From positions 306,124 through 370,123 of the forward strand of contig CAJNDS010002416.1 of NCBI GenBank assembly GCA_905221605.1: a DNA stretch of 64,000 bases, written 5' to 3'. The DNA is from Symbiodinium natans (lineage: Eukaryota; Sar; Dinophyceae; Suessiales; Symbiodiniaceae). A model generated the notes under the pieces. That model worked only from the letters and a program-made list of their open reading frames with translations. It did no database searches and had not been told where the DNA came from. The position numbers and the translations under genes are program-made. The first letter of the stretch is position 1. Each line of letters opens with the position of its first letter. Positions 31,397-43,196 of this stretch are shown here, piece by piece.

Positions 31397-31474
31397 CTAT
31401 ATGTATGTATATATATATATATGTACATATACGTGTGTGTGTGTGTGTGTGTTTTTTTTTTGGGGGGGGGGGGG
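31397..31474 (+). repeat. (TA)n, (GT)n, T-run, G-run
   Basis: Successive simple repeats ending in a T run joined to a run of about 13 G. Confidence 0.95.
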
Positions 31475-31904
31475 CCTCAAGCACATGGTAGTGAAAATCC
31501 CTTCAAACTCGAACACCCTCTCTTGTAGCCTGCACGCAGGCGAGGGCGAGCTGCCCCCCGGAGACCTTTCCCGTGGCCTGCCGCTTTGCGGCGCCTGGGA
31601 CAGGCCAGCTTTTTTTTTGTTGATTTCCGGTTTGGGGTTTCGGGTTTAGGGTTTAGGGTTTAGGGTTTAGGGACAGGGTGTGAGGGTCTTGGGCTTAGCT
31701 TTACCCACAATTGTGGGTTCTTGTTTTTGGGGTACCTTATTTTGCGTGGTGTGCTGCTGAACAAACAGGGGGCTGATTGGGGGTCTCGGTTGGCTTGCGT
31801 TGGCTTAGGGTTGTTGATGATTTGGTGTTTCCAGGGTTTGTGGGGGTTTCCTGAATCCCTTCTGCCCCCTTTCTCAGTCCCTTCCCTCCAAGGACCCCCA
31901 AAAC

Positions 31905-32004
31905 TTGGGATGTTCCCCCGTATACTAACGTCCTTAGTAGGGACTAGAGTAGGGGCACTAAGAATCCCGATTAAGGACTGTTAGTGAAGGGGGGAACATC
32001 CCAA
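31905..32004. mobile_element. Family B palindromic element
   Basis: Same perfect 15-bp ends (TTGGGATGTTCCCCC). A half copy follows at 32048-32110. Confidence 0.75.
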
Positions 32005-32301
32005 CCCATTGGGTTTAGGGATTTGGGTTTTTGGATGTATGGTTCAGTAGGGACAAAAATCGGGTACTCTAATCCCTGTTAAGGACTGTTAGTATAAGGG
32101 GGAACATCCCTAAACCCTCTCTGGGTTTTGGGTTCTTGGGTTTTTTGGATTTAGGGTTTAGGACCGCACACCCTTGACAGAAAGCCCGATTTCACGGGGC
32201 GGCTATTTGGGGGTAGTTGGGGTGGAGGGGCAGGCGCAACTCGAAATATTTCTAGATCACCTGCAGGGTCTGACAGATCCCAGCCAATAGTTGAAGCAAC
32301 C

Positions 32302-32403
32302 CCTAACTCCCCTAAACCCTAAACCCGAAACCCTAAACCGTAAACCCTAAACCCTAAACCCTAAACCCTAAACCCTAAACCCTAAACCCTAAACCCTAAA
32401 CCG
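32302..32403 (-). repeat. CCCTAAA tract
   Basis: About 14 units. Confidence 0.95.
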
Positions 32404-33181
32404 TAACTCCTAGAAGCCTTGCACCCTCAACACGGGAAACCTCAACACGGGGGGCTTTTCATTGAGCGGAGGGAAGACCCCCAACCCCAAATCCAACCTG
32501 AGGGTTAGAGGGTTATGGGGTTATAGTGTCCCTAAACCCTAAACCCTAAACCCTATGGTTTAGGGTTGAGGGTTAGGGTGCAGGCCCAGGCTTTGCAATG
32601 GGGTGGAATTGTTTTGGCGATTTTGTCGAAGAATGTGTCGTTAACATGTTGTTCATGTATTTTGCGCGAAAGGCATCTCGACTTTGAATCAATCGCAGAG
32701 TTCAGTGCTATAGAAATACACAATGGGAGCGGCGGTCTTTCTCTGGAGATGGAAACCCAACAGTCTCTGTGCTGTTGGGGATGTATTTCATACCCAGAAT
32801 GACGGCCCCTGTTCTCCTACGGTTCTGGTGCTATTCGGGAGCGGCTACAGATGTTCAGGCCCACTAGCACCGCAATTCTTTGCATTAACTTGGGAACTGA
32901 TCGCGGCCAGCCAGCAAGTTCCAACGACGTAGATCACGCATAGAACTATGTTGAATACGCACATGAATGAATAGCCAGGACCCAGAGTAGGTGCTAAACC
33001 CTAAACCCTAAACCCTAAACCCTAAACCCTAGACCCTAAACTATAGGCCTTTATTCCCTTTTGTTCAGGGCCCAGGTTCCCTGAAATTCCCGTTTAAACC
33101 AACAAGGGCACCCTTTTTCTCTTCCTAGGTTGCTCTTGGGTCTAGAACAGCTAGTCCTTTTGGAGTCACAAGTTTCGTTTC

Positions 33182-33415
33182 ACCCTAAACCCTGAACCCT
33201 AAACCCTAAACCCTAAACCCTAAACCCTAAACCCTAAACTCTAAACCCTAAACCCTAAACCCTAATCCCTAATCCCTAAACCCTAAACCCTAAACCCTAA
33301 ACCCTAGCCTGGGGCATGGGTACTTGAGCGCAGGCAGCAGTAATCAGTCATCAAAACCCCAAACCCTAAATCCTAAACCTTAAACCCTAAACCCTAAAAC
33401 CCTAAACCCTAAACG
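33182..33415 (-). repeat. CCCTAAA tracts
   Basis: 33182-33307 and 33357-33415. Confidence 0.95.
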
Positions 33416-33423
33416 CTGCGCAG

Positions 33424-33511
33424 GCCACAGCGTTTGGATCTCCAACAACTCCTGCGTTGCCCGCAACGGCGGCATCAATGAGGAGGATGAGACGCTCGGC
33501 TGGAAGTATCG
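33424..33511 (+). other. Exon-like block with CAG acceptor
   Basis: CTGCGCAG precedes GHSVWISNNSCVARNGGINE then EDETLGWK; CCCTAAA upstream, TTTAGGG tract directly downstream. A strong example. Confidence 0.45.
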
Positions 33512-33600
33512 GGTTAGGGTTTAGGGTTTAGGGTTTAGGGTTTAGGGTTTAGGGTTTAGGGTTTAGGGTTTAGGGTTTAGGGTTTAGGGTTTAGGGTTTG
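33511..33600 (+). repeat. TTTAGGG tract
   Basis: About 12 units starting at the end of an exon-like block and ending at a family G repeat. Confidence 0.95.
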
Positions 33601-33849
33601 GGTAGGTCCTTGGGACGTATTGACATTTTCCCATATTGGGTTCAAGAGGATCATATTCAGGAGTATGTCTCAGAGGGTTCGAAGGGCCATCTCTGGGGTT
33701 TAGGGTTTAGTGTTTAGGGTTTAGGGTTTATGTATGTGGTGGTAGTTCTCCCCTGTTGGGGTTCTGTTTTTGAGGGTGCCGTGCTATGTAGGGGACCCTC
33801 CCCAAGAGGGACTCTAAACCCGAAACCCTAAACCCTTTGAGAGAACTAA

Positions 33850-33956
33850 TTGGAGGTTCATGGTACTAAACATCCCAATTGGAACTGTACATACTGTAAC
33901 CACGTTAGGGCACGTAAGGGGCTAATAAGTGGGTTATAAGTACCATGAACCTCCAA
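33850..33956. mobile_element. Family C palindromic element
   Basis: TTGGAGGTTCATGGTACT and inverse AGTACCATGAACCTCCAA: 18-bp ends, inverted and almost identical. Confidence 0.75.
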
Positions 33957-34011
33957 ATAAACCCTAAACCTTGAACCCTAGACCCTAAACCCTAAACCCT
34001 ATTGTTTAAGC

Positions 34012-34105
34012 TTGCCTATGCACATGCCAAGGATTCGAAGCAATGCCGCCTGCAGCAGCATGTTTCGCAGCTTCACAGCTTCGGGCAGCCGGCCCGATAC
34101 CTTTC
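34012..34105 (+). other. Exon-like block
   Basis: Reads AYAHAKDSKQCRLQQHVSQL then HSFGQPARYL, between a CCCTAAA tract and a G-run followed by TTAGGG. Confidence 0.3.
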
Positions 34106-34559
34106 TTTGGGGGGGGGGGGGGGGGGGGGGGTGGTTAGGGTTTAGGGTTAGGAGGCCCCCCGCCCTAGTAACAGTGAAATAAAGCTTTTGTATGTATCAC
34201 ACAGACGAAAAAGAGCACCAGGAATGCGAACGACGTTGGCCCAGCATGACTTAACGGAGCAGAAAAAGTAGCACCAGAAATAGCAGAGTTAATTTGCCGA
34301 TCATCAACACCGCATGGACATGTTTGTGAGGGGAAGCTCGGCGTGGCAATTTGCAGGCTATATAAACGAGCACAAACGAGAGCATCAAAAGTAGCACCAG
34401 AAATAGCACAAACAGGAGCACCAAAAAGCAGCAACAGAAACAGCACAAGTTTTGATACGAAGCATGTGATCACTCCCTGGCCATTGTTTCCTGCTTTTGC
34501 TGGTGCTTTAGCTGGTGCTTCTGCTTGTGCTCACTGTTAGTAGGGCGAGGGAAATCCCA

Positions 34560-34645
34560 AGTTTAGGGTTTAGGGTTTAGGGTTTAGGGTTTAGGGTTTA
34601 GGGTTTAGGGTTTAGGGTTTAGGGTTTAGGGTTTAGGGTTTAGGG
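34560..34645 (+). repeat. TTTAGGG tract
   Basis: About 12 units. Confidence 0.95.
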
Positions 34646-35758
34646 CGGAGGGCCCTGAGTTGTCTGATTGTTTCAGGCGAACATTTGATCCTCGACTAGG
34701 CTGATTTCTGCACAGGCACTCGGCCATGTCCTAGATAGGATAAGGGGGGCCCCATAAGAGGGAAGCCCTTCTGAACCCTCTTCTGGCTCTCTTAAACAGG
34801 GCCTTGCAGAGGGTCTACATCCCCAAGGGTCCCCCTAGTCCCAAACCCTCAGGGAAGGTTTAAGAAGTGAGCCGTGAAGGGTTAGCAGTGGCTAATTCAG
34901 AGGGACTGAGATGGGGGTGGAGATTGGAGCGATTTTGGGTGTGGGGGTGTCGGGTGATCCTAAACGTCAAAGTAGGGCTGTTCAGGTTTCTGGGCTTACC
35001 TAAAACCCTAAACCCTAAACGCTAAGCCCTCGTGCGAGTTTCGGTTTCCGGGGCCTCAGCTTGCGTAGCCAAGGCAACGCAACCTCGGGCGCCAGCTGTC
35101 CGGCAGGTCCTCCGAAGGGTTTAGGTTTAGGGTTTAGGGTTTGGGGTCTAGGGTATTTCGGTCTAAGCCCATTTTGCTACCAGATTCCCTCTTTAGGTAA
35201 CCCTTAATTAGAGGCAACCTATAAACCTTAAGCCCTAAACCCTAGACCCTAGACCCTAAACCCTAACCCCCGCCCAAAAATGATTCCCAGTATTGAAGCC
35301 TTACGCAAGGTAACCCCCCACCCCACATTTAGGGTTTAGGGTTTAGGGTTTGGGGTTTCGGGTTATTTAGGGTTTAGGGTTTCGGGTTTAGGGGTCCTTC
35401 AAAACATGAAAAGCCCAGTCAAGTACTACTGCTCGTGCTGGTCGCTTGTAGTGATACCTCTCCATAGCAATCATATCTTCGCTTGTCGTGTAAACTACCC
35501 TAAGCCCTAAACCCAAAACCCTAAACCCTATTCCCTAAACCCAAAAGCGATGTCAGCACAGTCGTTCTTAAGCCGATTTCCACGGTCATTCATCCTTCAC
35601 CTATCAGTCTAGGGCACTTCTGTTCGTGAAAGCCCACGTTAGCGTGGTGCATCTTGTGTTAGGGTTTAGGGTTTAGGGTTTAGGGATATTTGAAAGCTTT
35701 GCTCAGGCACTGACACGAGGCAACCAGTTGTGAGGGTAAGAAAATCGCTGTGATCGCC

Positions 35759-36760
35759 ATGTGCGACGATGAGAAGAACGGTTGCAAGCAGAGCAAGCAG
35801 GGCAAGCAGAGCAAGCAGAGTGCGGATGCATCCTCTGCACGGGCCTGGACTTGCAAGAAAGAAATTGCAGAGATCTACAGCCCGGTAGTCGACGACCAGC
35901 AGTTCGAATTGATCGAAGAGGGGGTCTCTTTGGACCCGCATGATCAAGACAATAGCTACATGTACACATCCTTTCGATCAAAGGACGGGGGCCGTCTTAC
36001 CCGTGAGATCGTGGACAGAGATTTCGTTCTTGTTGGAGATGACAAGTGTGGCTTGTCCGCAGTCCTCAATGTACCAGTGCCTCCGGGAGCAACCTTGTCA
36101 GTACAAATGACCACGTGGTGCAACCCCTGCCACAGCGGATTCGGCGTGACGAAATCGGGATGCTTTGGGGTTGGAATGGTCCCGTACGGATGCGCCGAGG
36201 TGCAAGAGTGGCCTTGTGATGACTTCCAGACCTGCATTGAAGATGGCGTACAGTACTACTGTGAACTCGCTTGGAGCACGATGCTTTCTGGCATAGGCGG
36301 GGCACGGCTGGAAGGCATGCTTGCTAGCGGTTCGGTTAACTCTATGATTCAGCATACTCTCGATGTTGTGCAAGGCGGAACCAGCATTCACCATTCCAAG
36401 CAAACGCAGCTGAGCTTGGAGATGATCCACATAAGACTCCGTCGTGATGCATCCGGGGAGAGCGAGCTTAGTTTCGCGCATGGGACAGATGTGTTCAAGG
36501 TCAAGCGCCCAGGAAAAGATGCACATAGACATATGCAGCTTTACTTCAATTGCCTTGGTTGGGCAGACAACAAGACTTACATTCAGATACACAAGGTCGC
36601 CTATGATCCGCCGCTTTGTGACCGGAAAGCCTCCGAAAGCGACAAAGACTCGAAGAAGCGAGCTAGTGAGGAGGACCTTCCCGATTATGCCAAGATTTTG
36701 AAGGCCGACCCCGAGCTACGCAAGCAAGTTGATGAGTTGATCAAGTCAAAGCAGCAGTAG
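35759..36760 (+). CDS. Hypothetical protein, 333 aa, intronless
   Basis: I do not recognise this protein. The frame is open further upstream, but the first ATG is at 35759 (MCDDEKNG). The N-terminus is rich in Lys, Gln and Ser (KQSKQGKQSKQS). The middle (about 40-290) alternates hydrophobic and polar residues with many Gly and Cys, and looks like a mostly beta globular domain. The last 45 residues are a charged Lys/Glu region (KRASEEDLPDYAKILK) likely helical, ending in KSKQQ. There is no signal peptide and no clear membrane segment. A TTTAGGG tract lies about 75 bp upstream. Downstream are an AT-rich stretch, an 18-bp palindrome and a family D repeat. Lack of introns in a repeat-rich region could mean a retrocopy. 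Confidence 0.75.
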   Translation: MCDDEKNGCKQSKQGKQSKQSADASSARAWTCKKEIAEIYSPVVDDQQFELIEEGVSLDPHDQDNSYMYTSFRSKDGGRLTREIVDRDFVLVGDDKCGLSAVLNVPVPPGATLSVQMTTWCNPCHSGFGVTKSGCFGVGMVPYGCAEVQEWPCDDFQTCIEDGVQYYCELAWSTMLSGIGGARLEGMLASGSVNSMIQHTLDVVQGGTSIHHSKQTQLSLEMIHIRLRRDASGESELSFAHGTDVFKVKRPGKDAHRHMQLYFNCLGWADNKTYIQIHKVAYDPPLCDRKASESDKDSKKRASEEDLPDYAKILKADPELRKQVDELIKSKQQ

Positions 36761-36843
36761 CCTTGCCGCTTGACCTGGGTCTTGGAGTACTATACTTTAA
36801 TACTTTTTTTGGTGCTGGGTTCATATTATAGCTACTTATACGT

Positions 36844-36861
36844 AAAAAGTATATACTTTTT
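36844..36861. terminator. 18-bp perfect palindrome downstream of the 333-aa ORF
   Basis: AAAAAGTATATACTTTTT, 84 bp after the stop, in AT-rich sequence. It may be part of the 3' untranslated or processing region. Functional role is inference. Confidence 0.25.
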
Positions 36862-36965
36862 TCCAGGGTCTACTCCAAAGCTAAGTGACAGATGGCACTA
36901 TAGGGCAAAGCGGAGTGGCGTGGCTCACGATCACAAACTGATCAGTATGAGCTTGTTGGTTACAA

Positions 36966-37070
36966 GCAATATAGGGGCCGGAAGAATTACTAAGGGTATT
37001 CCCTTATGCTTTACAAGTACTGTAGTAACCCCAAAAACCCTATTCTAATCATTAAGGCCCCTTATATTGC
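36966..37070. mobile_element. Family D palindromic element
   Basis: GCAATATAGGGG... and ...CCCCTTATATTGC ends, 200 bp downstream of the 333-aa ORF. Confidence 0.7.
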
Positions 37071-37143
37071 CCTAACTCGCGCTAGAAGCAGCTGAAGGCA
37101 TAACTGGGCGGATGGCTCACCTTCTGAGGGTAAGCTTCATAAG

Positions 37144-37257
37144 GTAGGGTTTAGGGTTTAGGGTTTAGGGTTTAGGGTTTAGGGTTTAGGGTTTAGGGTT
37201 TAGGGTTTAGGGTTTAGGGTTTAGGGTTTAGGGTTTAGGGTTTAGGGTTTAGGGTTA
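37144..37257 (+). repeat. TTTAGGG tract
   Basis: About 16 perfect units. Confidence 0.95.
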
Positions 37258-37340
37258 GGCCTCTGAGTGCACTGCGTACAGATTTCTGCTCCAAAGAGGC
37301 CGTCGCGGCTGAGGACGGCTTTTCCCTGCTAAGTCTTTCC

Positions 37341-37442
37341 CCCTAAACCCTAAACCCTAAACCCTAAACCCTAAACCCTAAACCCTAAACCCTAAACCCT
37401 AAACCCTAAACCCTAAACCCTAAACCCTAAACCCTAAACCCT
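37341..37442 (-). repeat. CCCTAAA tract
   Basis: About 14 perfect units, 83 bp after the preceding inverse tract. Confidence 0.95.
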
Positions 37443-37528
37443 CAGCCGTCCAACCCACTGCATGTTTAATCAGCGCAGCGACATTTGTGGCGCTCTGGAA
37501 AGTGGGAACGTGGGTTTAGGGTTTGGGG

Positions 37529-37650
37529 AAGTTTCACGGTCCCTTAGCTTCTTTAAAGGGTTCTGAAGTCTGCGCCCCTGGGGTGTATAGGGTATACAAG
37601 GGGTATACCAGGGGTCCCCAAGAGCCCATACTAAGGGGCCATGCAACTAC
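37529..37650. mobile_element. Family E palindromic element
   Basis: AAGTTTCACGGTCCCTTAG at the left; CTAAGGGGCCATGCAACTAC at the right. Confidence 0.65.
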
Positions 37651-37887
37651 CAAAAGAGGAACTTCGAGCAGGGGGATCTGTCAGTCCAGTCTAGCCCCCT
37701 GGAACATGTCTCTCCTGAAGCCGAACAACGCTTAACAACCCCCAAAGCCACCAACACCCCCGAACCCCAAAAAAAGGCAACAACATCTCCCGAACAAAAA
37801 ACCTCCCCCCTAAAACCTAAACCTTAAACCCTAAACCCTACATCCCACAAAACGAACGATGCCTTGAAAGAGGGAAAAGAAAGATAG

Positions 37888-37970
37888 GATCCGCGCTGGA
37901 GCGATGCTTCTGCGAGGCCGCCGGGACTGGGCGGAATCGACAAAAGTCTTGGTCTATCAAGATCTCCAGA
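37888..37970 (+). other. Exon-like block
   Basis: Reads IRAGAMLLRGRRDWAESTKV then LVYQDLQM, between CCCTAAA and TTTAGGG tracts. Confidence 0.4.
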
Positions 37971-38298
37971 TGGGTTTAGGGTTTAGGGTGTAGGGTTTAG
38001 GGTTCAGGGTTAGGGTTTTAGTTTGCTGAAAGGAGCAAAAATATTCTGTATTTGACCAAGGACCAGGCATGACTTCTTCCCTCGTCTGAGTGTGCTTTAC
38101 GGATCCTACCGGGCTTATCCAGGAGGGCTTGTATAATTAGGGTCTACATGACCGGTAGTAGTGGCCGATAATTGCCGGACTCATTCTATATAGCCAAGAG
38201 GAGCTGCGCAAATGGAAAACCAACAACTATCGCCCCACCCCAACGAAGGACCCCCAAACCCTAAACCCTAAACCCTAAATCCTAAACCCTAAACCCAA

Positions 38299-38410
38299 CC
38301 GGTGAGCCTCTCACCGTATGGACAGGCCTGCGTCTTTCCCTCGCGCATCGCGGAGGCTAACATCTCGACGTGCCCCGCCACGGCAACACGGCAGATGCTT
38401 CCAGTAGCTA
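38299..38410 (+). other. Exon-like block
   Basis: Reads PVSLSPYGQACVFPSRIAEA then NISTCPATATRQM, between CCCTAAA and TTTAGGG. Confidence 0.35.
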
Positions 38411-38529
38411 GCCTTTCCTTTAGGGTTTAGGGTTTTGACCCTTAGCTCAGGGTCTAGGGTTTGACCCTAAACCCTAAACCCTAAACCCTAAACCCTAAAC
38501 CCTAAACCCTAAACCCTAAACCCTAAGGG

Positions 38530-38618
38530 CGTTCCGAGGCCGGGTCACAAGCGCTGTGCCTGGAAGGCGACACGAACTGGCTCCTGCAGAGCCTTAGCGG
38601 CTTCAGATCTTCATAGGC
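38530..38618 (+). other. Exon-like block
   Basis: Reads RSEAGSQALCLEGDTNWLLQ then SLSGFRSS to a stop. CCCTAAA tract upstream; family G repeat downstream. Confidence 0.3.
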
Positions 38619-38963
38619 CCTAGGGCTCTAATGCAGCTAGTCCAATATGTAGCTTGGTAGGCCCGTGGGACATTTCATATTTTCCCTTATTGGGCTTAAG
38701 AGGATCATATCTGCGAATATATTTCAGAGGGCTTTAAGGGCCATCCTAGGTAGGTTTAAGGGTTTAGGGTTACATTTTTTGCAATAGTGTGCTATAACAT
38801 ATGGTAAGCTTCTAGATAATCAATAATATATTGATAAACGAATGATACTGGTAGCAGTTTGGGGGATTTAGGGGGGTCGGGGGGAGGGGGGTGCAGGAGA
38901 GTTTGCGGCTTAGGAGTGGAGGGTCCTTGGTTGGTTGCGGGCAGACCAGGGTCATGTGAAGCA

Positions 38964-39089
38964 GGTTTAGGGTTTAGGGTTTAGGGTTTAGGGTTTAGGG
39001 TTTAGGGTTTAGGGTTTAGGGTTTAGGGTTTAGGGTTTAGGGTTTAGGGTTCGGGTTTAGGGTTTAGGGTTTAGGGTTTAGGGTTTAGG
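38964..39089 (+). repeat. TTTAGGG tract
   Basis: About 18 units. Confidence 0.95.
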
Positions 39090-39310
39090 ATGTTTTGAAG
39101 CATCGGGGATCCATTGACGGGTATACAGAGGGGAGAAAAGTCAGCTGTCTCCTTCATTCCCTACCTTGGAAGGCACTCCCTTTGATCCCACAGCTGCACC
39201 TTCAGGGTCCCTCCTTATACCCCAAACCCTAAACCCAAACCCTAAACCCCAAACCCTAACCCTTAAACCCTAAACCCTAAACCTTAAACCCTAAACCCCC
39301 CTTAATTCAG

Positions 39311-39425
39311 GAATGCTGATGGCATTGGTTTTGTGAACTACTGCGGCTGGGCTCCGTACCGTCGGCCCCTGCACGATCCCAACTTCCGGAACGACACCGA
39401 CTGCCGGGCAGTGATGTCGCCTGTC
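39311..39425 (+). other. Exon-like block with CAG acceptor
   Basis: TTAATTCAG precedes a frame reading NADGIGFVNYCGWAPYRRPL then HDPNFRNDTDCRAVMSPV; CCCTAAA upstream and TTTAGGG directly downstream. Composition is strongly protein-like on the + strand. Confidence 0.5.
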
Positions 39426-40637
39426 TTAGGGTTTAGGGTTTAGGGTTTAGAGTTTAGGGTTTAGGGTTTAGGGTTTAGGGTTTAGGGTTTAGGGAAGCTG
39501 AGTAACCTGCAACATTTGGGGGGGTATATATCATCCTATCATAGTTGAAAGGTTGTTATACGCGTGAGTGCTTTCAGGATTGATGAGGTTCCCCGAGCCC
39601 TGAACCCCACAATGCCTACAATCCGAAAACCCCGAAAACCGAACTCCTCGACCGTAACACACGGCTTTTGGATAAAGACGGCAGTGAGGGATAGACCGAT
39701 AGACCCGAAAGCCTAAGCCCCAAACCGTAGCAAAGCGGCTTCGAAGCGTTTTGAGGTTAAGGGTGTTAAAAAGCATGTACTATTTCGTGCCAGGGAAGTG
39801 CGCGACGCAACCGCTAAGCCATGTGTAGGAACCCACCAAATGAGTTTGAGGCCCATTGGGGTTTAGGGCCTTGGGTTTACTGTACTTTATGGGTGTGAGG
39901 GTTAGCGACCAACAAGTTCCTGATGATCGCAAGCCAAACCTTAAACACCAAGCAACAAAAACCCTGAAGCCAGAACTTCTAAACCCTAGAAGCCCTGAGT
40001 TTCTAAACCCTAAACCCCTACATGTCTAAACCCTAATAAACCGTAGGTTTCGACACCCTAGCCATAGGCCCTAGATTTCGAAACCCCAAAACCTCGAAGG
40101 CAACGACCCGAGGATGACTTCGTTGGGGGCTGTGCTTCAGCAGAGTGCCAGAGCCTCGAGGACCTTTGCACCCCACGATCTTCCCCCCTGAATCCTAAAC
40201 CCCCCGAATCCCCCTAATTACACCCTGAACCCTAACCGTAGTCAAGGGTTTAGGGTTTAGGGTTTAGGGTTTAGGGTTTAGGGTTTAGGGTTTAAAGCAT
40301 CCTCGGGTGTAGGGTTTTTTTTGGTCTTGAGGTTGATGGGTTTAGGGTTTAGGGCTAGGGTGTAGGGTTCATTCATCGAGCTAAATTCTAAGCCCGCAGG
40401 CGAAAAACTGACGATCTCGTTTGCATTTTCAGAGGTTAGGGCTGGGCTCTCAAGGTTTAGAGGTTTAGATTTAAGATGTCTGTTTCGCAAAGGACAGGTT
40501 TCTTATGAGGGAAGGCTTGAGGACTTGTGTGTGCGGCCCATTTGTTTCAGCAAAGGTCCGCTGATGAAAGCCTCCAACCCTCAACTCGAAATCCTATAAG
40601 CCTCAGACCCTGAGCTTCAACCCAACCTTGTCATAGT

Positions 40638-40747
40638 CCCTAAACCCTAAACCCTAAACCCTAAACCCTAAACCCTAAACCCTAAACCCTAAACCCTAAA
40701 CCCTAAACCCTAAACCCTAAACCCTAAACCCTAGAACCCTAAACCCG
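40638..40747 (-). repeat. CCCTAAA tract
   Basis: About 15 units. Confidence 0.95.
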
Positions 40748-41771
40748 TCCACTTATGTTCCGAAACCGCAACCCGGTCTCAAGAGGTTTCCATCCTTCAT
40801 TTTGGCCATGCATCGGCCGAGAGCCTATAGTTACTCTGAACCTTGACAGACGCAAAAGTTAGTCCCAAGCCTACACACAGCAAGCCCTGAACCCTTGACC
40901 CACACTATATCCCCCTTGGGAATTAGTTTTTTCATTTTTTTATATAAAACCCAAGAGGATATTGAAACTATTATTTCTATTAAGGTTCAAAGGGGAGTAT
41001 AGCCACAAGGCATCCCCCGGCCAAGTAGCAGGAGTGTGTCGCTCGCTGCGATCTGTGCGCGAACTGCTCTGCGGTGCTTTACAACAGCCGCGGTGGGACC
41101 GCAATCAGGCCCCTCAATGCGGCGCTGTTTTTGGGCTTTCGGGTTTAGGTTTCCCGAAACCCTAAACCCTAAACCCTAAACCCTAAACCCTAAACCCTAA
41201 ACTTTAGGGTTGGGGGGGTGCATCTTTTGGGGTACATGAGGGTTGTGGTTCGGTGCCTTGAAAGGCACGTTAGTCGGTTGCGAAGCTGTAGCCTTACCTC
41301 GACCCTCAAAAACCCTAAACCCTAAACCCTAAACCGTCTCAGAACAGCTTGTGGCCTCACAGGGAAGGCCTCCACTCTAGCAATCTAGCAACTTTGCAAT
41401 ATAGCAATGTACGAATAGAAGATTTTCAGAATAGAGGAAAGTGGGGATATCGTAGTATAACAATGTTATATGCTAGTGTATTGATATCATAATATGTTAT
41501 TCGGTCATTATTGAGGAGGAAGGGTGGCTCCTCCTGGTCCGGGCTGAATTGTGCAGTGTTTAGCTGTTTCTGTGTCGGCAAAATTTCCCACTTTTCCGAA
41601 CCACCACATCACGAATCAGGACTCAAAATTGCCTGAACCCTCCAAACCCTAAACCCGAAACCCTAAACCACCTAAACCCTAAACCTTCAACCCTAGACGA
41701 CCCGAAACCCTAAACCACCCTAAACCCTATACCCCAAACCCTTAACCCGAAACCCCCAAAACCCCTTTGCC

Positions 41772-41842
41772 AGGTGCCACATGCAGAGCAACGTCTACGT
41801 GGAGTCTTTGCAGACCCCTGGATACCAACAAGTTTCCCAGTA
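41772..41842 (+). other. Exon-like block
   Basis: Reads RCHMQSNVYVESLQTPGYQQ then VSQ; degenerate CCCTAAA upstream and downstream. Confidence 0.3.
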
Positions 41843-42242
41843 GCGAGCAGGCCTTTCTTTCAGTTCTTGGAGCCTACGAACCCTCAATCCGAAACCCTGC
41901 AATTCCGAAACCCCTAAACCCTAAGCCCTAAACCTTCGATCCTAAACCTTGTATGCCAGGGGCCTAGTTGACCTTAACTACTTTGGTATATAGAGACTAT
42001 ATAGAAGAGATGTACATATGTACATATATATATATATCTATTTATTTATAGAATTATGTATAGGGTCATATAGGTGAATAAGATTAAGGGTCCTTCCTCT
42101 CTATACGCCCTTTAATGTAACATACACTATGCTTCCACTTCGGGTACCAGACTGTGCTTTAACTCGAGCCCCAGCGCTGCCTCGAAAGTGGCAGACCCTG
42201 AACCCTGTAAATCTTTAGGGTTTAGGGTTTAGGGTTTAGGGT

Positions 42243-42356
42243 GGCAAACGGCAGATGATGCACAAGCAGCTCACAAGGAGCGCCGCGTTCCCTGTCCCAT
42301 GGTCCTTCTACGAGCCTTGGCACGTTCAGGATTTCAGGCCCTCTTTATCGTGCTGA
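42243..42356 (+). other. Exon-like block
   Basis: Reads GKRQMMHKQLTRSAAFPVPW then SFYEPWHVQDFRPSLSC to TGA, directly after a TTTAGGG tract. Confidence 0.35.
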
Positions 42357-42668
42357 ATCCTAACTCCCGAGTTTTTATAGGGTTAACCTCCAATTCCTAT
42401 ATAGAGAGCTCTGGATTTCTACGGGCGCCGACCCCAAGAGAGCCTGGGCAACCATGCGGAGCTGTCCCGCATCCTAGGAAGCATGGGGGGGGGAACCCCT
42501 CTCAGCCCTCTCTCTGACTCAAAAACAGGGGACCTTATTGAGAGGGTCGGCATCCCCCTGGCTGCCCCAACTCCTATCCCCTACCCCAATGCTCCATGTT
42601 TTGTTTCTGAGTCCGAGCCCCACGCCCTCAGCCCTTCGAAATCCTGTAAAGCCCCAGAGGCCTTCTCC

Positions 42669-42859
42669 GGGTAGCTACATGGCCCCTTAAAGGGGGACCT
42701 CGTATATACCCAGAGAGGCCCCCTATAGGGTAGTTACATGGCCCCTTAAAAGCGGGCCCCGTATATGCCCAGTATATACCCTACAAAACCTCGGGGCCCA
42801 TGCTCCAGAACCCTTTTTTAAGGAGGTAAGGGACCATTTTGAGGGCCCATGAACTACCC
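42669..42859. mobile_element. Family E element, partly duplicated
   Basis: Left arm GGTAGCTACATGGCCCCTTAA occurs twice (near 42669 and 42729) before the right arm GGGCCCATGAACTACC. Confidence 0.6.
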
Positions 42860-42864
42860 TTTGA

Positions 42865-43165
42865 AGCCCCAAACCCCTAAACCCTGAGCCCTAAACCCCC
42901 AACCCTAAACCCTAAACCCTAAACCTCCAAACCCTAAACCTCCAAACCCTAAACCCCCAAACCCTAAACCCCTAAACCCCTAAACCCCCAAACCCTAAAC
43001 CCTAAACCCCCAACCCTGAACCCTAAACCCCCAAACCCTAAACCCTAAACCCTAAACCCCCAACCCTAAACCCTAAACCCTAAACCCTCAGACTCAAACC
43101 CTAAACCCTGAACCCTAAACCCCCAAACCCCAAACCCTAAACCCCTAAACCCCTAAACCCTAAAG
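42865..43165 (-). repeat. Degenerate CCCTAAA array
   Basis: 300 bp of mixed 7-, 8- and 9-bp units (CCCTAAA, CCCCTAAA, CCTCCAAA). Confidence 0.9.
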
Positions 43166-43196
43166 CCCCCAGCGACCTCCGGCGCTTTCAAGCTCG

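Larger units (their letters stand above)
21530..35758. other. Gene-poor repeat region
   Basis: Tracts, minisatellites and palindromic repeats. Unique stretches 32570-32990, 34150-34550 and 34650-35000 carry short open frames with no recognisable product; 34264-34285 and 34387-34408 share AGTAGCACCAGAAATAGCA. Confidence 0.65.
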
